Shown: piece by piece, positions 53,642 through 64,000 of the stretch | Layout: each line of letters starts with the position of its first letter | How positions within the stretch are numbered: position 1 is the first letter of the stretch | From: Anaeropeptidivorans aminofermentans | Lineage (GTDB): Bacteria > Bacillota > Clostridia > Lachnospirales > UBA5962 | Assembly (NCBI RefSeq): GCF_940670685.1 | Contig: NZ_OW711693.1 | Coordinates: 2,480,001-2,544,000, forward strand | Reading direction: 5' to 3' | DNA: 64,000 bases | Made by a program: the position numbers and the translations under genes | The notes under the pieces: model-generated | The model's input: the letters and a program-made list of their open reading frames with translations, nothing else | Told to the model about the DNA's origin: nothing | Database searches by the model: none

Positions 53642-54259
53642 ATGATATATTTTGTACGCGGAAAGTTACATAGTATCCTTCCAAATAAGGTTATAATAGA
53701 GAATAACGGAATAGGCTATGAAATAACCATAGGTAATTCTACTGTTTCAAAGCTTCCTCCTTCCGGAAGCGAGGTTCTGCTTTATACCTATTATCAGAAT
53801 AAAGAAGATAATACCGCTCTCTTCGGCTTTATGACGAAAGAAGAGCTTAGTATGTTTCATCTTCTTATTTCCGTATCAGGCATTGGGCCTAAAAGTGCTG
53901 TTACAATGCTTGGAGAGACAAGCCCTAAAGACCTTATGGTTGCCATCATCACAGATGATATTAAAACCATGAGCAGCTTCCCGGGAATAGGCAAAAAGAC
54001 CGCCGCCCGGCTTATTTTAGAACTTAAAGATAAAATAAAAACTCAAGATGCAGTAAATGAAGAATTTGGCGATATTGTCCCCTCTTCTTCCGGTGCCCCT
54101 TCCGATGAAAAATCAGAAGCCGTAGATGCCCTTACAGCCTTGGGATATTCAAGAAGCGAAGCCTTTAAAACAGTAATTTCCGTATGGGAAGAAAATATGC
54201 CGGTAGAAACCATAATAAAGCTTGCCCTTAAGGCCTTTGCCGGAAAAAACAGAAGCTAA
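53642..54259 (+). CDS. ruvA: Holliday junction DNA helicase subunit RuvA
   Basis: 205 residues. OB-fold start MIYFVRGKLHSILPNKVIIE, two helix-hairpin-helix motifs (LLISVSGIGPKSAVTML and MSSFPGIGKKTAARLILELK) and a C-terminal RuvB-binding domain. Tetramers hold the junction for RuvB. 65 bp before ruvB, with a hairpin (CTTTATTTGC / GCAAATAAAG, 54269-54304) in between. Confidence 0.97.
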   Translation: MIYFVRGKLHSILPNKVIIENNGIGYEITIGNSTVSKLPPSGSEVLLYTYYQNKEDNTALFGFMTKEELSMFHLLISVSGIGPKSAVTMLGETSPKDLMVAIITDDIKTMSSFPGIGKKTAARLILELKDKIKTQDAVNEEFGDIVPSSSGAPSDEKSEAVDALTALGYSRSEAFKTVISVWEENMPVETIIKLALKAFAGKNRS

Positions 54260-54324
54260 TTTCGACCTCTTTATTTGCTTTTGCATAAGGAAAGGCAAAT
54301 AAAGCGTATATTGGAGTTGATTTA

Positions 54325-55350
54325 ATGGAACAAAGAATCATAACAGGGGATTTAAGAGACGAGGATATAGAGCTTGAACAGGGCCTGCGGCCTTTAACCT
54401 TCAGTACCTATATCGGTCAGGAGAGGGTCAAAAGCGCAATGGAGGTTTATGTAAAGGCCGCCAAAATGCGTAATGAGCCTCTGGACCATGTTCTTTTATA
54501 TGGTCCTCCCGGTTTGGGAAAAACAACCCTCTCAAATATCATAGCCAATGAAATGAATGTCAAAATAAAAATCACCTCCGGTCCTGCCATAGAAAGGCCC
54601 GGTGACATGGCTGCCATACTGAACGACCTTAACGAAGGAGATATTTTATTTATAGATGAAATTCACAGGCTGAACAGGGCCATAGAAGAAATTCTTTACC
54701 CTGCCATGGAGGATTTTGTCATAGATATTGTTATCGGCAAAGGCCCCGGGGCAAAAAGCATACGCCTTGACCTGCCTAAATTCACTATGGTTGGTGCAAC
54801 GACAAGAATAGGGCTTTTAACGGCCCCTTTAAGAGACAGATTCGGCGTAATAGAAAGGCTTGAGCCTTATACCGTAAGCGAGCTTTGCCAAATCGTATCC
54901 CGGTCTGCCGATGTTTTGAATATAGAAATTGAGCCTAAAGGTGCTGAAGAAATCGCAAGGCGTTCCAGGGGAACCCCAAGAATAGCCAATCGATTGCTTA
55001 AACGGGTAAGAGATTTTGCCCAGGTTATGCATGATGGAATCATAACGGAAGATATTGCCATAAGCTCTCTTGATATCCTTGAAGTTGATAAAATGGGTCT
55101 TGACCTTACAGACAGAAAAATGCTCCTTGCCATAATAGAAAAATTTGGCGGCGGCCCTGTAGGGGTAGAAAGCCTTGCCGCTTCCATAAATGAAGAAACA
55201 GATACCATTGAAGATGTATATGAGCCTTATCTGATACAGATGGGCTTTCTTATGAGAACCCCCAGAGGCCGGCAGGTTACAGACCTTGGCTATAAATACC
55301 TGGGCATCAATAAAAACGGCGACTCTAATCAGATGGAGCTGGATATGTAA
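54325..55350 (+). CDS. ruvB: Holliday junction DNA helicase RuvB
   Basis: 341 residues. AAA+ motor with Walker [11 protein letters not shown], Walker [11 protein letters not shown], sensor 1 [10 protein letters not shown] and the winged-helix end. Drives branch migration. Starts after GGAGTTG. It runs directly into the pyrophosphatase gene region. Confidence 0.98.
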   Translation: MEQRIITGDLRDEDIELEQGLRPLTFSTYIGQERVKSAMEVYVKAAKMRNEPLDHVLLYGPPGLGKTTLSNIIANEMNVKIKITSGPAIERPGDMAAILNDLNEGDILFIDEIHRLNRAIEEILYPAMEDFVIDIVIGKGPGAKSIRLDLPKFTMVGATTRIGLLTAPLRDRFGVIERLEPYTVSELCQIVSRSADVLNIEIEPKGAEEIARRSRGTPRIANRLLKRVRDFAQVMHDGIITEDIAISSLDILEVDKMGLDLTDRKMLLAIIEKFGGGPVGVESLAASINEETDTIEDVYEPYLIQMGFLMRTPRGRQVTDLGYKYLGINKNGDSNQMELDM

Positions 55351-55371
55351 TTGTTTAACGAGGTGATAGAA

Positions 55372-56988
55372 ATGCAGAGACCTGTTTATATTTTAGGCCA
55401 TAAAAATCCTGATACGGATTCTATTTGTTCCGCAATCGCCTATGCGGAGCTTAAACAGCAGCTAGGCTTTCAAAACGTTAAGCCTTTTCGGCTTGGCAAT
55501 GTAAACCATGAAACTGAGTTCGTGCTGAATTATTTCGGCGTTGAAGTTCCTGAGCTTGTTACGGATATAAGCCCTTCTTTAAGGGATTTAGATTTATATA
55601 CGCCTGAATCTATTGAAAAGGATGCTCCCCTTAAAGCAGCATGGGCAGTTTTAAGCAGCCAGAAAGGAAGCAGAATTCTTCCTGTTATGGGGGAAGATAA
55701 TAAGCTTGAAGGCATTATTTCCATCGGAGATATAACCAACCTTTTTATGAAAGTTGCCGATGAGGATTTAGGCTCAAACTATGAGGTTTTATTTAAAAAT
55801 CTTATAAAAACTCTTGATTTTCTTAAAATCGAAGGCACTTACCCTTATGAAAAAATCGAAGGCGCCATATATATAGGCTCTACCATAGAGGATATCTCAA
55901 CCCTTACGGAAAAAGATGTGGTTATTACAAATGATCTTGATACGGCGAAGAAAATATCTAAAAAGTCTCAGTGCGGCTGCCTTATATTGACAAATTCCCA
56001 GCCTATAGATGATCTGAAACCGGGAAAACATGCCGTCGCCAGCGTAAAATCATCATTATTTAAAACCATAGGGCTGTTAAACCAGTCCATATCCGTAGGC
56101 TCTTTAATGAAAAAGGATAATATTCTTACCTTTTCAGCAGATTCCTTTATTGATGATGTTATAGACGTAGTTCAATCCTCTTCTTACAGAAACTTTCCCG
56201 TTGTAGACAGAAACGGTGATCTTGTAGGAATCATATCAAGGCGTCATCTTATTGAATATAACAAGAAAAAGGTCATCTTAGTTGACCATAACGAAAGAAG
56301 CCAGTCTATCTTCGGCATAGAACAGGCAGAAATCATAGAAATCATTGACCATCACAGAGTAGCAGACGTTCAGACGGATTCCCCCGTATTTATTAGAGCA
56401 GAGCCTTTAGGAAGCACAGCAACCATTATCTATAAAATGTTTATTGAAGCAAAGGCCGCCATAAACCGTAAAATAGCGGGGCTTCTTTTAAGTGCGATAT
56501 TATCGGATACCCTTAAATTTCTCTCTCCTACCTCAACGGAAGACGATAAAATGGCTGCCCATAAGCTTGCAACCATAGCCGAGGTAGACATCGACAAGTA
56601 CAGCAGAGAAATGTTTGCAGTAAGCACTTCTTTGCAGGGATATACGCCGGAGCAAATACTCGCCATAGACAGAAAACAATTCACCTTCGGAAAATATGTG
56701 GCTTATATTGCCCAAGTAAACACCCTCGATTTCAGAAGCATCGTAAACATCGAGCAAGAGCTTGTTACGTCTATGGAAAAGCTTGTAGATGAAAATTACT
56801 GTGACTTATTTATTCTTATGATTACAGATATCGCTGAAGGGGGAACAGAGCTTCTTACCGCCGGAAGAGGCCGGGAACTCTTGTTTAAAGCCTTTGGTAT
56901 GAAGCATGATGAAAATGCCATCTTCCTTCCTGGCGTTGTTTCAAGGAAAAAGCAAATCGTTCCGAAGCTTACCATCGCTGCTCAGTAG
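55372..56988 (+). CDS. Manganese-dependent inorganic pyrophosphatase with CBS-DRTGG insert
   Basis: 538 residues from ATG 55372 (GAGGTGA just upstream; a longer TTG frame from 55351 lacks one). DHH/DHHA2 family II pyrophosphatase: LGHKNPDTDSICSA metal motif, VDHNERSQ and DHHR motifs, and the C-terminal SRKKQIVPKL. A ~240-residue insert (about 68-305) holds a CBS pair and a DRTGG-like domain between, the known nucleotide-controlled (AMP/ADP inhibited, ATP/Ap4A activated) form. Hydrolyses pyrophosphate in the cytosol. Co-transcribed with ruvAB (spacing 21 bp). Confidence 0.94.
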   Translation: MQRPVYILGHKNPDTDSICSAIAYAELKQQLGFQNVKPFRLGNVNHETEFVLNYFGVEVPELVTDISPSLRDLDLYTPESIEKDAPLKAAWAVLSSQKGSRILPVMGEDNKLEGIISIGDITNLFMKVADEDLGSNYEVLFKNLIKTLDFLKIEGTYPYEKIEGAIYIGSTIEDISTLTEKDVVITNDLDTAKKISKKSQCGCLILTNSQPIDDLKPGKHAVASVKSSLFKTIGLLNQSISVGSLMKKDNILTFSADSFIDDVIDVVQSSSYRNFPVVDRNGDLVGIISRRHLIEYNKKKVILVDHNERSQSIFGIEQAEIIEIIDHHRVADVQTDSPVFIRAEPLGSTATIIYKMFIEAKAAINRKIAGLLLSAILSDTLKFLSPTSTEDDKMAAHKLATIAEVDIDKYSREMFAVSTSLQGYTPEQILAIDRKQFTFGKYVAYIAQVNTLDFRSIVNIEQELVTSMEKLVDENYCDLFILMITDIAEGGTELLTAGRGRELLFKAFGMKHDENAIFLPGVVSRKKQIVPKLTIAAQ

Positions 56989-57045
56989 AATTTTAAAACC
57001 ATAAAGCAGCAAATATCCTGCAAAGCATAAATTTGGAGGTGAATT

Positions 57046-57690
57046 ATGAAAATCCTTAGAAAAATACAGTATAACTCCCCTGTAATACTTACCTTTACTC
57101 TTTTATCCTTTATCGCTCTTCTTTTGGGCATGGCCACAAAGGAAAAATCAACTTATTTACTGTTTTCTGTATATAAATCCTCATTTTCTGATCCTTTAAG
57201 CTATTTTAGGGTCTTCACCCACACTTTGGGGCATATTGATTTTGCCCACTTTTTCAATAATTTTATGCTTATTCTCCTTCTGGGCCCTATGGTGGAAGAA
57301 AAATACGGTTCGCTAAACCTTCTTTTAATGCTTCTTTTCACGGCATTTATAACAGGTGTTCTTCATATTATACTGTTTAACAGTATTCTTTTAGGGGCAA
57401 GCGGCATCGTATTTTTCCTGATACTCATAAGCTCCTACGCAAATTATCAAAAGGGCCGTATTCCCCTAACCCTCATCCTTGTAATCGTAATATTTATTGG
57501 AAGAGAAATTTACGCCGCATTTATGAATGATGATAATATTGCTCAAATCACCCATATTGCAGGAGCCTTCATAGGGGCATTAAGCGGAGCCTTTTTAAAT
57601 AACAAGGTGAATCATAAAAAAGCATCTGAAAAAGATATGCCAAGCCCTCTTTTAGTTAAGCCCCCTGTAGAAGAAGATGAAGAAATATAA
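57046..57690 (+). CDS. Rhomboid-family intramembrane serine protease
   Basis: 214 residues, six membrane segments. Catalytic serine motif GASG (LLGASGIVFF) and the histidine in THIAGAFIGALSG; conserved HFFNNFM loop. Cleaves membrane-embedded substrates. The C-terminus is a short acidic tail (PPVEEDEEI). GGAGGTG upstream. Terminator follows. Confidence 0.92.
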   Translation: MKILRKIQYNSPVILTFTLLSFIALLLGMATKEKSTYLLFSVYKSSFSDPLSYFRVFTHTLGHIDFAHFFNNFMLILLLGPMVEEKYGSLNLLLMLLFTAFITGVLHIILFNSILLGASGIVFFLILISSYANYQKGRIPLTLILVIVIFIGREIYAAFMNDDNIAQITHIAGAFIGALSGAFLNNKVNHKKASEKDMPSPLLVKPPVEEDEEI

Positions 57691-57696
57691 CGAAGT

Positions 57697-57736
57697 AATT
57701 TTCCTGTGAAGCCTTCTCATTTCACAGGAATTTTTT
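57697..57736 (+). terminator. Terminator of the rhomboid gene
   Basis: TTCCTGTGAA and TTCACAGGAA pair around GCCTTCTCAT, followed by six Ts. Confidence 0.88.
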
Positions 57737-57912
57737 CTTTCGACAACAAGTGTTTCTTAATTTAGCACTTTTCATAATTTTTTATGGATTTTACATAATA
57801 ACTTATTATAAAACTCTTGTACAAAGTGTTAAATTTTGATATATTTGATATATATTGAACTTTCTTTCGAAACTATGTTTTGAAAGAAAGAATTATGTTT
57901 TACGAGGTTGCT

Positions 57913-58194
57913 ATGATTGTAGGCGTGTGTACGGTTTATTTGTCAATTGAACAGGCCAATACTCTTAAAGAAAAGCGTATGGTTTTAAAAAGCCTCATTG
58001 CAAGGCTTAAAAATAAATTCAATATATCCGTTGCAGAAGTCGACAATCAGGATATCATTAAAAATGCTGCCATTGGCTTTGCTTGCGTGACGAACGATAC
58101 AGGGCATGCCAACAGCATTATACAGCACGTTTTAAATTATATTGAGACTTTTTCGGAAGCCGTCATAATTGACATTTCCATCGAAATATTGTAA
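57913..58194 (+). CDS. DUF503-family protein
   Basis: 93 residues from ATG 57913 (GAGGTTGCT upstream); a longer frame from 57880 lacks support. Begins MIVGVCTVYLSIEQANTLKE and has KRMVLKSLIARLKNKFNISV, SEVD-like AEVDNQD, the DUF503 pattern. Small conserved protein near translation/RbfA-like genes in many bacteria; no biochemical role is known. Own short transcription unit, terminator not obvious. Confidence 0.9.
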   Translation: MIVGVCTVYLSIEQANTLKEKRMVLKSLIARLKNKFNISVAEVDNQDIIKNAAIGFACVTNDTGHANSIIQHVLNYIETFSEAVIIDISIEIL

Positions 58195-58307
58195 AATCCT
58201 CTCAGTGGTATGGATTTTACATCTTTTCTATGGTACAATATAGTGCTGTGCCATTGTTTTTGTGTTTATATCTAGGATAAATAGGAAGTTGAGGAGGCTC
58301 GCACCAA

Positions 58308-59600
58308 ATGGGTAGCAGATTTGAAACAGTTGAAACTAACAAAGTGAAGATAACATTTGAAATAAGCCCTGAAAAATTCGAAGAAGGCATTCAGGAAGCT
58401 TACAAAAGAAACAGAGGAAAAATAAATATTCCCGGCTTCAGAAAGGGAAAAGCTCCGAGAAAGATTATTGAAATGAATTTCGGCAAGGAAATTTTCTACG
58501 AAGATGCCGTTAATATTGTTCTTCCAGACGCTTATGATAGTGCTGTTAAAGAGCTTAACCTTGACACCGTAAGCCGTCCGGAAATAGACATTGAAGAAAT
58601 TTCTGCTGAAAACGGCGTTGTACTCACTGCCGAAGTATTCGTAAAGCCTGAGGTTTCAATCGAAGCAGAAGATTACAAAGGCGTTCAATACGAAATCGCT
58701 GAGGCTGTTATAGAAGATAGTGAAATCGAAGCTGAAATCAATAAAGTAAGAGAGCAAAATGCAAGAATCGTTCCTGTTACAGACCGCCCAGTTCAGGACG
58801 GCGATATCGTAACGCTTGATTTCGAAGGCTTTGTCGACGGAGTTGCCTTTGAAGGCGGCAAAGGAGAAAATTATGAGCTTACAATAGGTTCAAAGACCTT
58901 TATAGATACCTTTGAAGAGCAGTTAACAGGCCTTAATATCGGAGAAGAAAAAGACGTAAACGTTAAATTCCCTGAAGAATACGGCAAGGAAGAGCTTAAC
59001 GGCAAACCTGCCCTCTTTAAGGTTAAAATAAACGGCATCAAATTCAAAGAGCTTCCTGAAGCAGATGATGATCTTGCTCAGGACGTATCCGAATTTGATA
59101 CTCTTGATGAATATAAAAACAGCATAAAAGAAAAGCTTCTTTCCGCTAAGGAAGAAGAAATCAAAAACAAAAAGGAAAACGACATCGTTAAAGCTGTTAC
59201 AGAAAAAGCTAAAATGGACGTACCTCCTGTTATGATTGAAAACCAAATAGAAAACATGGTGAATGATTTTGCCAATCAGCTTCGTATGCAAGGCCTTCCT
59301 CTTGAAACATATCTTCAGTATGTTGGCCAGGATATGGATTCTCTCAGAGAAGCCTACAGAGCAAATGCTGAAAATCAGGTTAAAAGCCGTTTGGTCCTTG
59401 AAGCTATCGCAAATAAAGAAGGCTTCCCTGTAACAGAAGAAGATATTGACGCAGAATTAAACAAATTAGCTGAAAACTATCAAATGGAAAAAGAAAGACT
59501 TGAAAACATTTTAAGGCCTGAAGATAAAGAAGGACTTAAAAAAGATATAGCAGTTAGAAAAGCTCTTGATTATATAGTCGAAAATGCAGTAGGCCAATAA
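58308..59600 (+). CDS. tig: Trigger factor
   Basis: 430 residues. N-terminal ribosome-binding domain with signature GFRKGKAPRKII, a PPIase domain (about 155-240) and C-terminal chaperone arms. Folds nascent chains at the ribosome. GAGGAGG upstream of ATG 58308. Followed by clpP and clpX, the usual order. Confidence 0.97.
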   Translation: MGSRFETVETNKVKITFEISPEKFEEGIQEAYKRNRGKINIPGFRKGKAPRKIIEMNFGKEIFYEDAVNIVLPDAYDSAVKELNLDTVSRPEIDIEEISAENGVVLTAEVFVKPEVSIEAEDYKGVQYEIAEAVIEDSEIEAEINKVREQNARIVPVTDRPVQDGDIVTLDFEGFVDGVAFEGGKGENYELTIGSKTFIDTFEEQLTGLNIGEEKDVNVKFPEEYGKEELNGKPALFKVKINGIKFKELPEADDDLAQDVSEFDTLDEYKNSIKEKLLSAKEEEIKNKKENDIVKAVTEKAKMDVPPVMIENQIENMVNDFANQLRMQGLPLETYLQYVGQDMDSLREAYRANAENQVKSRLVLEAIANKEGFPVTEEDIDAELNKLAENYQMEKERLENILRPEDKEGLKKDIAVRKALDYIVENAVGQ

Positions 59601-59606
59601 AGTTTT

Positions 59607-59640
59607 TATTTCCCTTTTGTTAATAGCAAAAGGGAATTTA
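59607..59640 (+). terminator. Terminator of tig
   Basis: TTCCCTTTTG and CAAAAGGGAA pair around TTAATAG, followed by TTTAA. A modest T run. Confidence 0.75.
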
Positions 59641-59685
59641 ACTATTCAGGCCAATATACAAAAAACGATGTTTTTCGTATAATAT

Positions 59686-59750
59686 AAATGAAATAAGACT
59701 ATATTTGATTTCATTTACGAACATATTTCATGTAGGGAAATGTATTCGTA
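59686..59750. repeat. Double-hairpin repeat, copy before clpP
   Basis: AAATGAAAT / ATTTCATTT hairpin, then the linker ACGAACA, then CATATTTC / GGAAATGTATTCGT hairpin. Same layout as the two tandem copies before guaB and the half copy at 40184. The end overlaps the expected clpP promoter (TGCTATAAT at 59764-59772). Confidence 0.6.
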
Positions 59751-59879
59751 AAAGCTATATTTATGCTATAATATAAGTTAATAGAAATTTTTCTCTTATC
59801 TGCTTTATGGTTATGAGAAAAATTTTTTAATCATATTTTTAGAATTGTTCATACATTATTTTTACAAGGAGGAATCAAA

Positions 59880-60467
59880 ATGAGTAGTTTAGTACCATAT
59901 GTAATAGAACAAACCAGCAGAGGCGAACGCTCCTACGATATTTATTCCCGCTTGCTGAAGGATAGAATCATATTTTTAAGCGACGAAGTTAACGACGTTA
60001 CTGCAAGCCTTATAGTTGCTCAGCTTCTCTTCCTTGACGCTGAAGACCCCGATAAGGATATTAACTTCTATATCAACAGCCCCGGCGGCTCAGTTACGGC
60101 AGGCTTAGCCATATATGACACAATGCAGCACATAAAAGCCGACGTTTCTACCATATGCGTAGGCATGGCCGCAAGCATGGGCGCTTTTCTTCTTGCCGGC
60201 GGTCAGAAAGGTAAACGCTTTGCCCTCCCTAACTCCGAAGTTATGATTCATCAGCCTTTAGGCGGAGCAAGAGGTCAGGCAACAGATATTAAAATACACG
60301 CAGACTGGATTATCAAAACAAAGGATAAGCTTAACAAAATACTTTCCGAAAATACCGGAAAGCCTTACGACATTATCGCAAGAGACACGGAGAGAGATTT
60401 CTTCATGTCCGCCGAAGACGCCAAGGAATACGGCCTGATTGATGATGTTATTATAAAACATAAATAA
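59880..60467 (+). CDS. clpP: ATP-dependent Clp protease proteolytic subunit
   Basis: 195 residues. Catalytic Ser in [14 protein letters not shown], His in [12 protein letters not shown] and Asp in RDTERDFF. Forms the tetradecameric protease used with ClpX. AGGAGG upstream of ATG 59880. 11 bp before clpX. Confidence 0.98.
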   Translation: MSSLVPYVIEQTSRGERSYDIYSRLLKDRIIFLSDEVNDVTASLIVAQLLFLDAEDPDKDINFYINSPGGSVTAGLAIYDTMQHIKADVSTICVGMAASMGAFLLAGGQKGKRFALPNSEVMIHQPLGGARGQATDIKIHADWIIKTKDKLNKILSENTGKPYDIIARDTERDFFMSAEDAKEYGLIDDVIIKHK

Positions 60468-60478
60468 GGAGATATATT

Positions 60479-61780
60479 ATGGCCTCTAACAATGAGAGCA
60501 AAAAACAGCTTAGATGCTCTTTTTGCAATAGACCTCAGGACCAAGTAAGAAGACTTATCGCAGGCCCGAATGTCTATATCTGCAACGACTGCATCAAGCA
60601 ATGCCTTGAATTGCTGGACGAAGACTATTACGATTATTTTGACTTTACCAGTGACTTTGGGCTTCCAAGCCCGGAGACCATGAAAAATAAACTGGACGAA
60701 TACGTCATAGGTCAAGATAATGCTAAAAAGTCCCTTGCCGTAGCCGTTTATAATCATTATAAAAGAATAGCCTCTCTTGACGTAAGCGACGATATTGAAG
60801 TACAAAAAAGCAATATTTTGCTTGTGGGCCCTACAGGCGTAGGAAAAACCTATCTTGCCCAAACCATGGCTAAGCTTTTAAACGTTCCTTTCGCCATTTC
60901 GGACGCTACCAGCCTTACAGAAGCCGGATATGTAGGCGAAGACGTTGAAAATATTCTTTTAAGGCTTATACTTGCGGCGGACTATGACATCGAAAGAGCC
61001 CAGCATGGCATCATTTTTATTGATGAAATAGATAAAATAGCCAGAAAATCCGAGAATCCTTCCATTACAAGAGATGTAAGCGGAGAAGGCGTTCAGCAGG
61101 CCCTGCTTAAGATACTCGAAGGAACCTTAGCCTCTGTTCCGCCTCAAGGCGGAAGGAAGCACCCTCATCAGGAATTTCTGCAGATAGATACTTCAAATAT
61201 ACTTTTTATATGCGGCGGTGCCTTCAGCGGCCTTGAACAGATTATCGAGCAAAGACTCAATAAAAAAGTCATAGGGTTCGGCGCAGAAACAAAAACAAAA
61301 GAAGAAAGGCTTAAGGATAAAGATGAGATTTTGAAAAACCTCCAGCCCCAGGACCTTCAAAAATTTGGTCTTATACCGGAGCTTGTAGGAAGGCTTCCCG
61401 TTACGGTTGCTTTATCTCCTCTTGATACAGATGCTCTTGTATCCATACTTACAAAGCCTAAAAATGCTATCATAAAGCAATATCAATATATGTTTGAACT
61501 GGACAATGTTTATCTTGAATTTGAAGATGATGCTCTCAAAGCCATTGCAGAAATAGCAATTGAAAGAAACACCGGTGCCAGAGGTTTAAGAGCAATCGTT
61601 GAAGAATTTATGACAGATATTATGTACCGCATCCCTTCGGATAATACCATAGAAAAGGTCATTATAACCGAAGGCACTGTCAGAAAGACTGAAGAAGCAA
61701 CCATCATAAATAACCCCGATCGCCAGCCCATACCTAAAAAGATAAAAAAAGCCCGTTCCAAAAAAGTATCTGTGGTTTAA
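60479..61780 (+). CDS. clpX: ATP-dependent Clp protease ATP-binding subunit ClpX
   Basis: 433 residues. N-terminal C4 zinc finger ([11 protein letters not shown] and CNDC), Walker [12 protein letters not shown], Walker [13 protein letters not shown], and the IGF loop (VIGFGAE) that contacts ClpP. Unfolds substrates for ClpP. In operon with clpP. Confidence 0.98.
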   Translation: MASNNESKKQLRCSFCNRPQDQVRRLIAGPNVYICNDCIKQCLELLDEDYYDYFDFTSDFGLPSPETMKNKLDEYVIGQDNAKKSLAVAVYNHYKRIASLDVSDDIEVQKSNILLVGPTGVGKTYLAQTMAKLLNVPFAISDATSLTEAGYVGEDVENILLRLILAADYDIERAQHGIIFIDEIDKIARKSENPSITRDVSGEGVQQALLKILEGTLASVPPQGGRKHPHQEFLQIDTSNILFICGGAFSGLEQIIEQRLNKKVIGFGAETKTKEERLKDKDEILKNLQPQDLQKFGLIPELVGRLPVTVALSPLDTDALVSILTKPKNAIIKQYQYMFELDNVYLEFEDDALKAIAEIAIERNTGARGLRAIVEEFMTDIMYRIPSDNTIEKVIITEGTVRKTEEATIINNPDRQPIPKKIKKARSKKVSVV

Positions 61781-61787
61781 TAAAATA

Positions 61788-61872
61788 AGAGCTTATGCTC
61801 TTTTAATGGGCTGTCTCCTTTGAGATAGCCCTTAAAAGAGCTTGCCCGGCATAAATTGGCCGGCTTTTTTTA
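61788..61872 (+). terminator. Terminator region of clpX
   Basis: Three stems in a row: AAGAGC/GCTCTT, GGGCTGTCTC/GAGATAGCCC, and GCCCGGC/GCCGGC, the last ending in seven Ts (61865-61871). Confidence 0.8.
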
Positions 61873-62242
61873 TAATAAATATGTTGTTATTAAAAAAGGG
61901 ATATGTTAATATATTTGAAAGCTTTTTATAGCCCATGAAGATTAGACCTCAAATAATAAAGGGAACCTTTGATTTTCTTTGGTTTACCTTTGATATAAGC
62001 TTAACTCGTTTAAAGGATTACATTGCTCCTCGGCGATGCTTTTGTTTTTTAGATACTTAATGAGGAATATAAAGTTAGCTTACAATAAAAACCTTAAAAA
62101 ATTATATTAATCTTATATTTTATTCCGCTATGTTTAAGCCGTTATAATTTATTTGTGAAAAAGTCCTTATTCCAAGGCTTTTTTACATATATATTTTGCA
62201 AAGTAAAATATATAATAGAACGACAAAATTGTGGTATAATGT

Positions 62243-62303
62243 AAAGCAAATTAAGCAAATCTTAATTTGCTTTACGAATATATTTCCGAAGGGAATATAT
62301 GAC
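62243..62303. repeat. Double-hairpin repeat, first of tandem pair before guaB
   Basis: AAAGCAAATTAAG / CTTAATTTGCTTT, linker ACGAATA, then TATTTCC / GGGAATATAT. Confidence 0.7.
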
Positions 62304-62329
62304 GAAAAACTTATATTTATAAAATAATA

Positions 62330-62390
62330 AATTAAGTCAAGCTTCGCTTGATTTGGTTTACGAATACATTTTCCAAAGGAAAATGTATGA
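62330..62390. repeat. Double-hairpin repeat, second of tandem pair before guaB
   Basis: AAGTCAAGC / GCTTGATTT hairpin (TTC loop), linker ACGAATA, then ATACATTTTCC / GGAAAATGTAT around AAA. Confidence 0.75.
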
Positions 62391-62490
62391 GGAATATTTA
62401 CTCTTACGAAACAACATAAAAACCAGCCAAATCAATTAAAAATTAACTTTTCATATATTTATGCTTATTAATTTAAAAGGAGGATTTTAG

Positions 62491-63945
<1,455 letters not shown>

Positions 63946-64000
63946 AATTTAATTTTCTATTGTTGTCTTCACTGGAGCATGCTTGCAAATTGGACTGTCA

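Larger units (their letters stand above)
61873..62490. other. 618-bp leader region of guaB with tandem repeats
   Basis: No gene. A -10-like GGTATAATG at 62234-62241 is followed by the two tandem double-hairpin repeats (62243-62303, 62330-62390), which therefore probably lie in the guaB mRNA leader. No known purine or guanine riboswitch is recognised. Confidence 0.5.

Noticed and set aside
61873-62490. Purine riboswitch before guaB
   Set aside because: No purine aptamer blocks were found; the palindromes present are the ACGAATA-type repeats.

Overview
This is a low-GC Firmicutes chromosome segment of class Clostridia. The sporulation genes (ylbJ, yyaC, a broken spoIIID), amino-acid fermentation genes (tryptophanase, a 2,4-diaminopentanoate dehydrogenase-like enzyme), strong AGGAGG ribosome binding sites and the gene order rpmB / asp23-fakA-recG-rsmD-coaD / ylbJ all point to a spore-forming, amino-acid-fermenting anaerobe related to Lachnospirales. 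Species cannot be named from the sequence alone. I see no rRNA, tRNA, CRISPR array, insertion sequence with transposase, or prophage.

Positions 1-20,000 are an accessory sensory island. It holds the end of a histidine kinase, a decayed methyltransferase/hydrolase chimera, three chemoreceptors, a GGDEF-EAL protein, a large MalT-like LuxR regulator, a small DUF2442-like protein, a PAS-GGDEF-HD-GYP protein and a V4R-domain protein. Most of these link extracellular sensing to chemotaxis and cyclic-di-GMP turnover. Between 20,000 and 30,000 lie single-gene units: two MerR regulators and an AraC regulator with GyrI-like effector domains, an ord-like dehydrogenase behind a MerR-type promoter, a GAP-family membrane protein behind a ykkC-class (probably guanidine-I) riboswitch, an Fpg/Nei-like protein, RidA and CorA. 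Long spacers here are filled with dispersed palindromic repeats.

Positions 30,000-34,400 are an XRE-cupin regulator plus potABCD polyamine transport operon, ending at a terminator shared with a convergent racemase-family gene. Positions 34,400-46,500 are mostly minus-strand housekeeping: ylmH-yggT-sepF, a HlyD-like division-cluster protein, a coiled-coil protein, coaD, rsmD, recG, fakA and asp23, with ylbJ divergent. After rpmB (plus) and yyaC (minus) come a LysM protein, a sensorless histidine kinase, pyrE, tryptophanase, a degraded spoIIID, ruvAB, a CBS-type pyrophosphatase, rhomboid, a DUF503 protein, tig-clpP-clpX and guaB.

The most interesting points are the riboswitch driving a GAP-family membrane protein; two families of dispersed intergenic palindromes (about 130-240 bp with TATAGTAAA-type ends, and ACGAATA-linked double hairpins); the spoIIID pseudogene next to one of these repeats; the fusion pseudogene; and an aligned motif-plus-hairpin element found upstream of a chemoreceptor and at the end of the LuxR gene.
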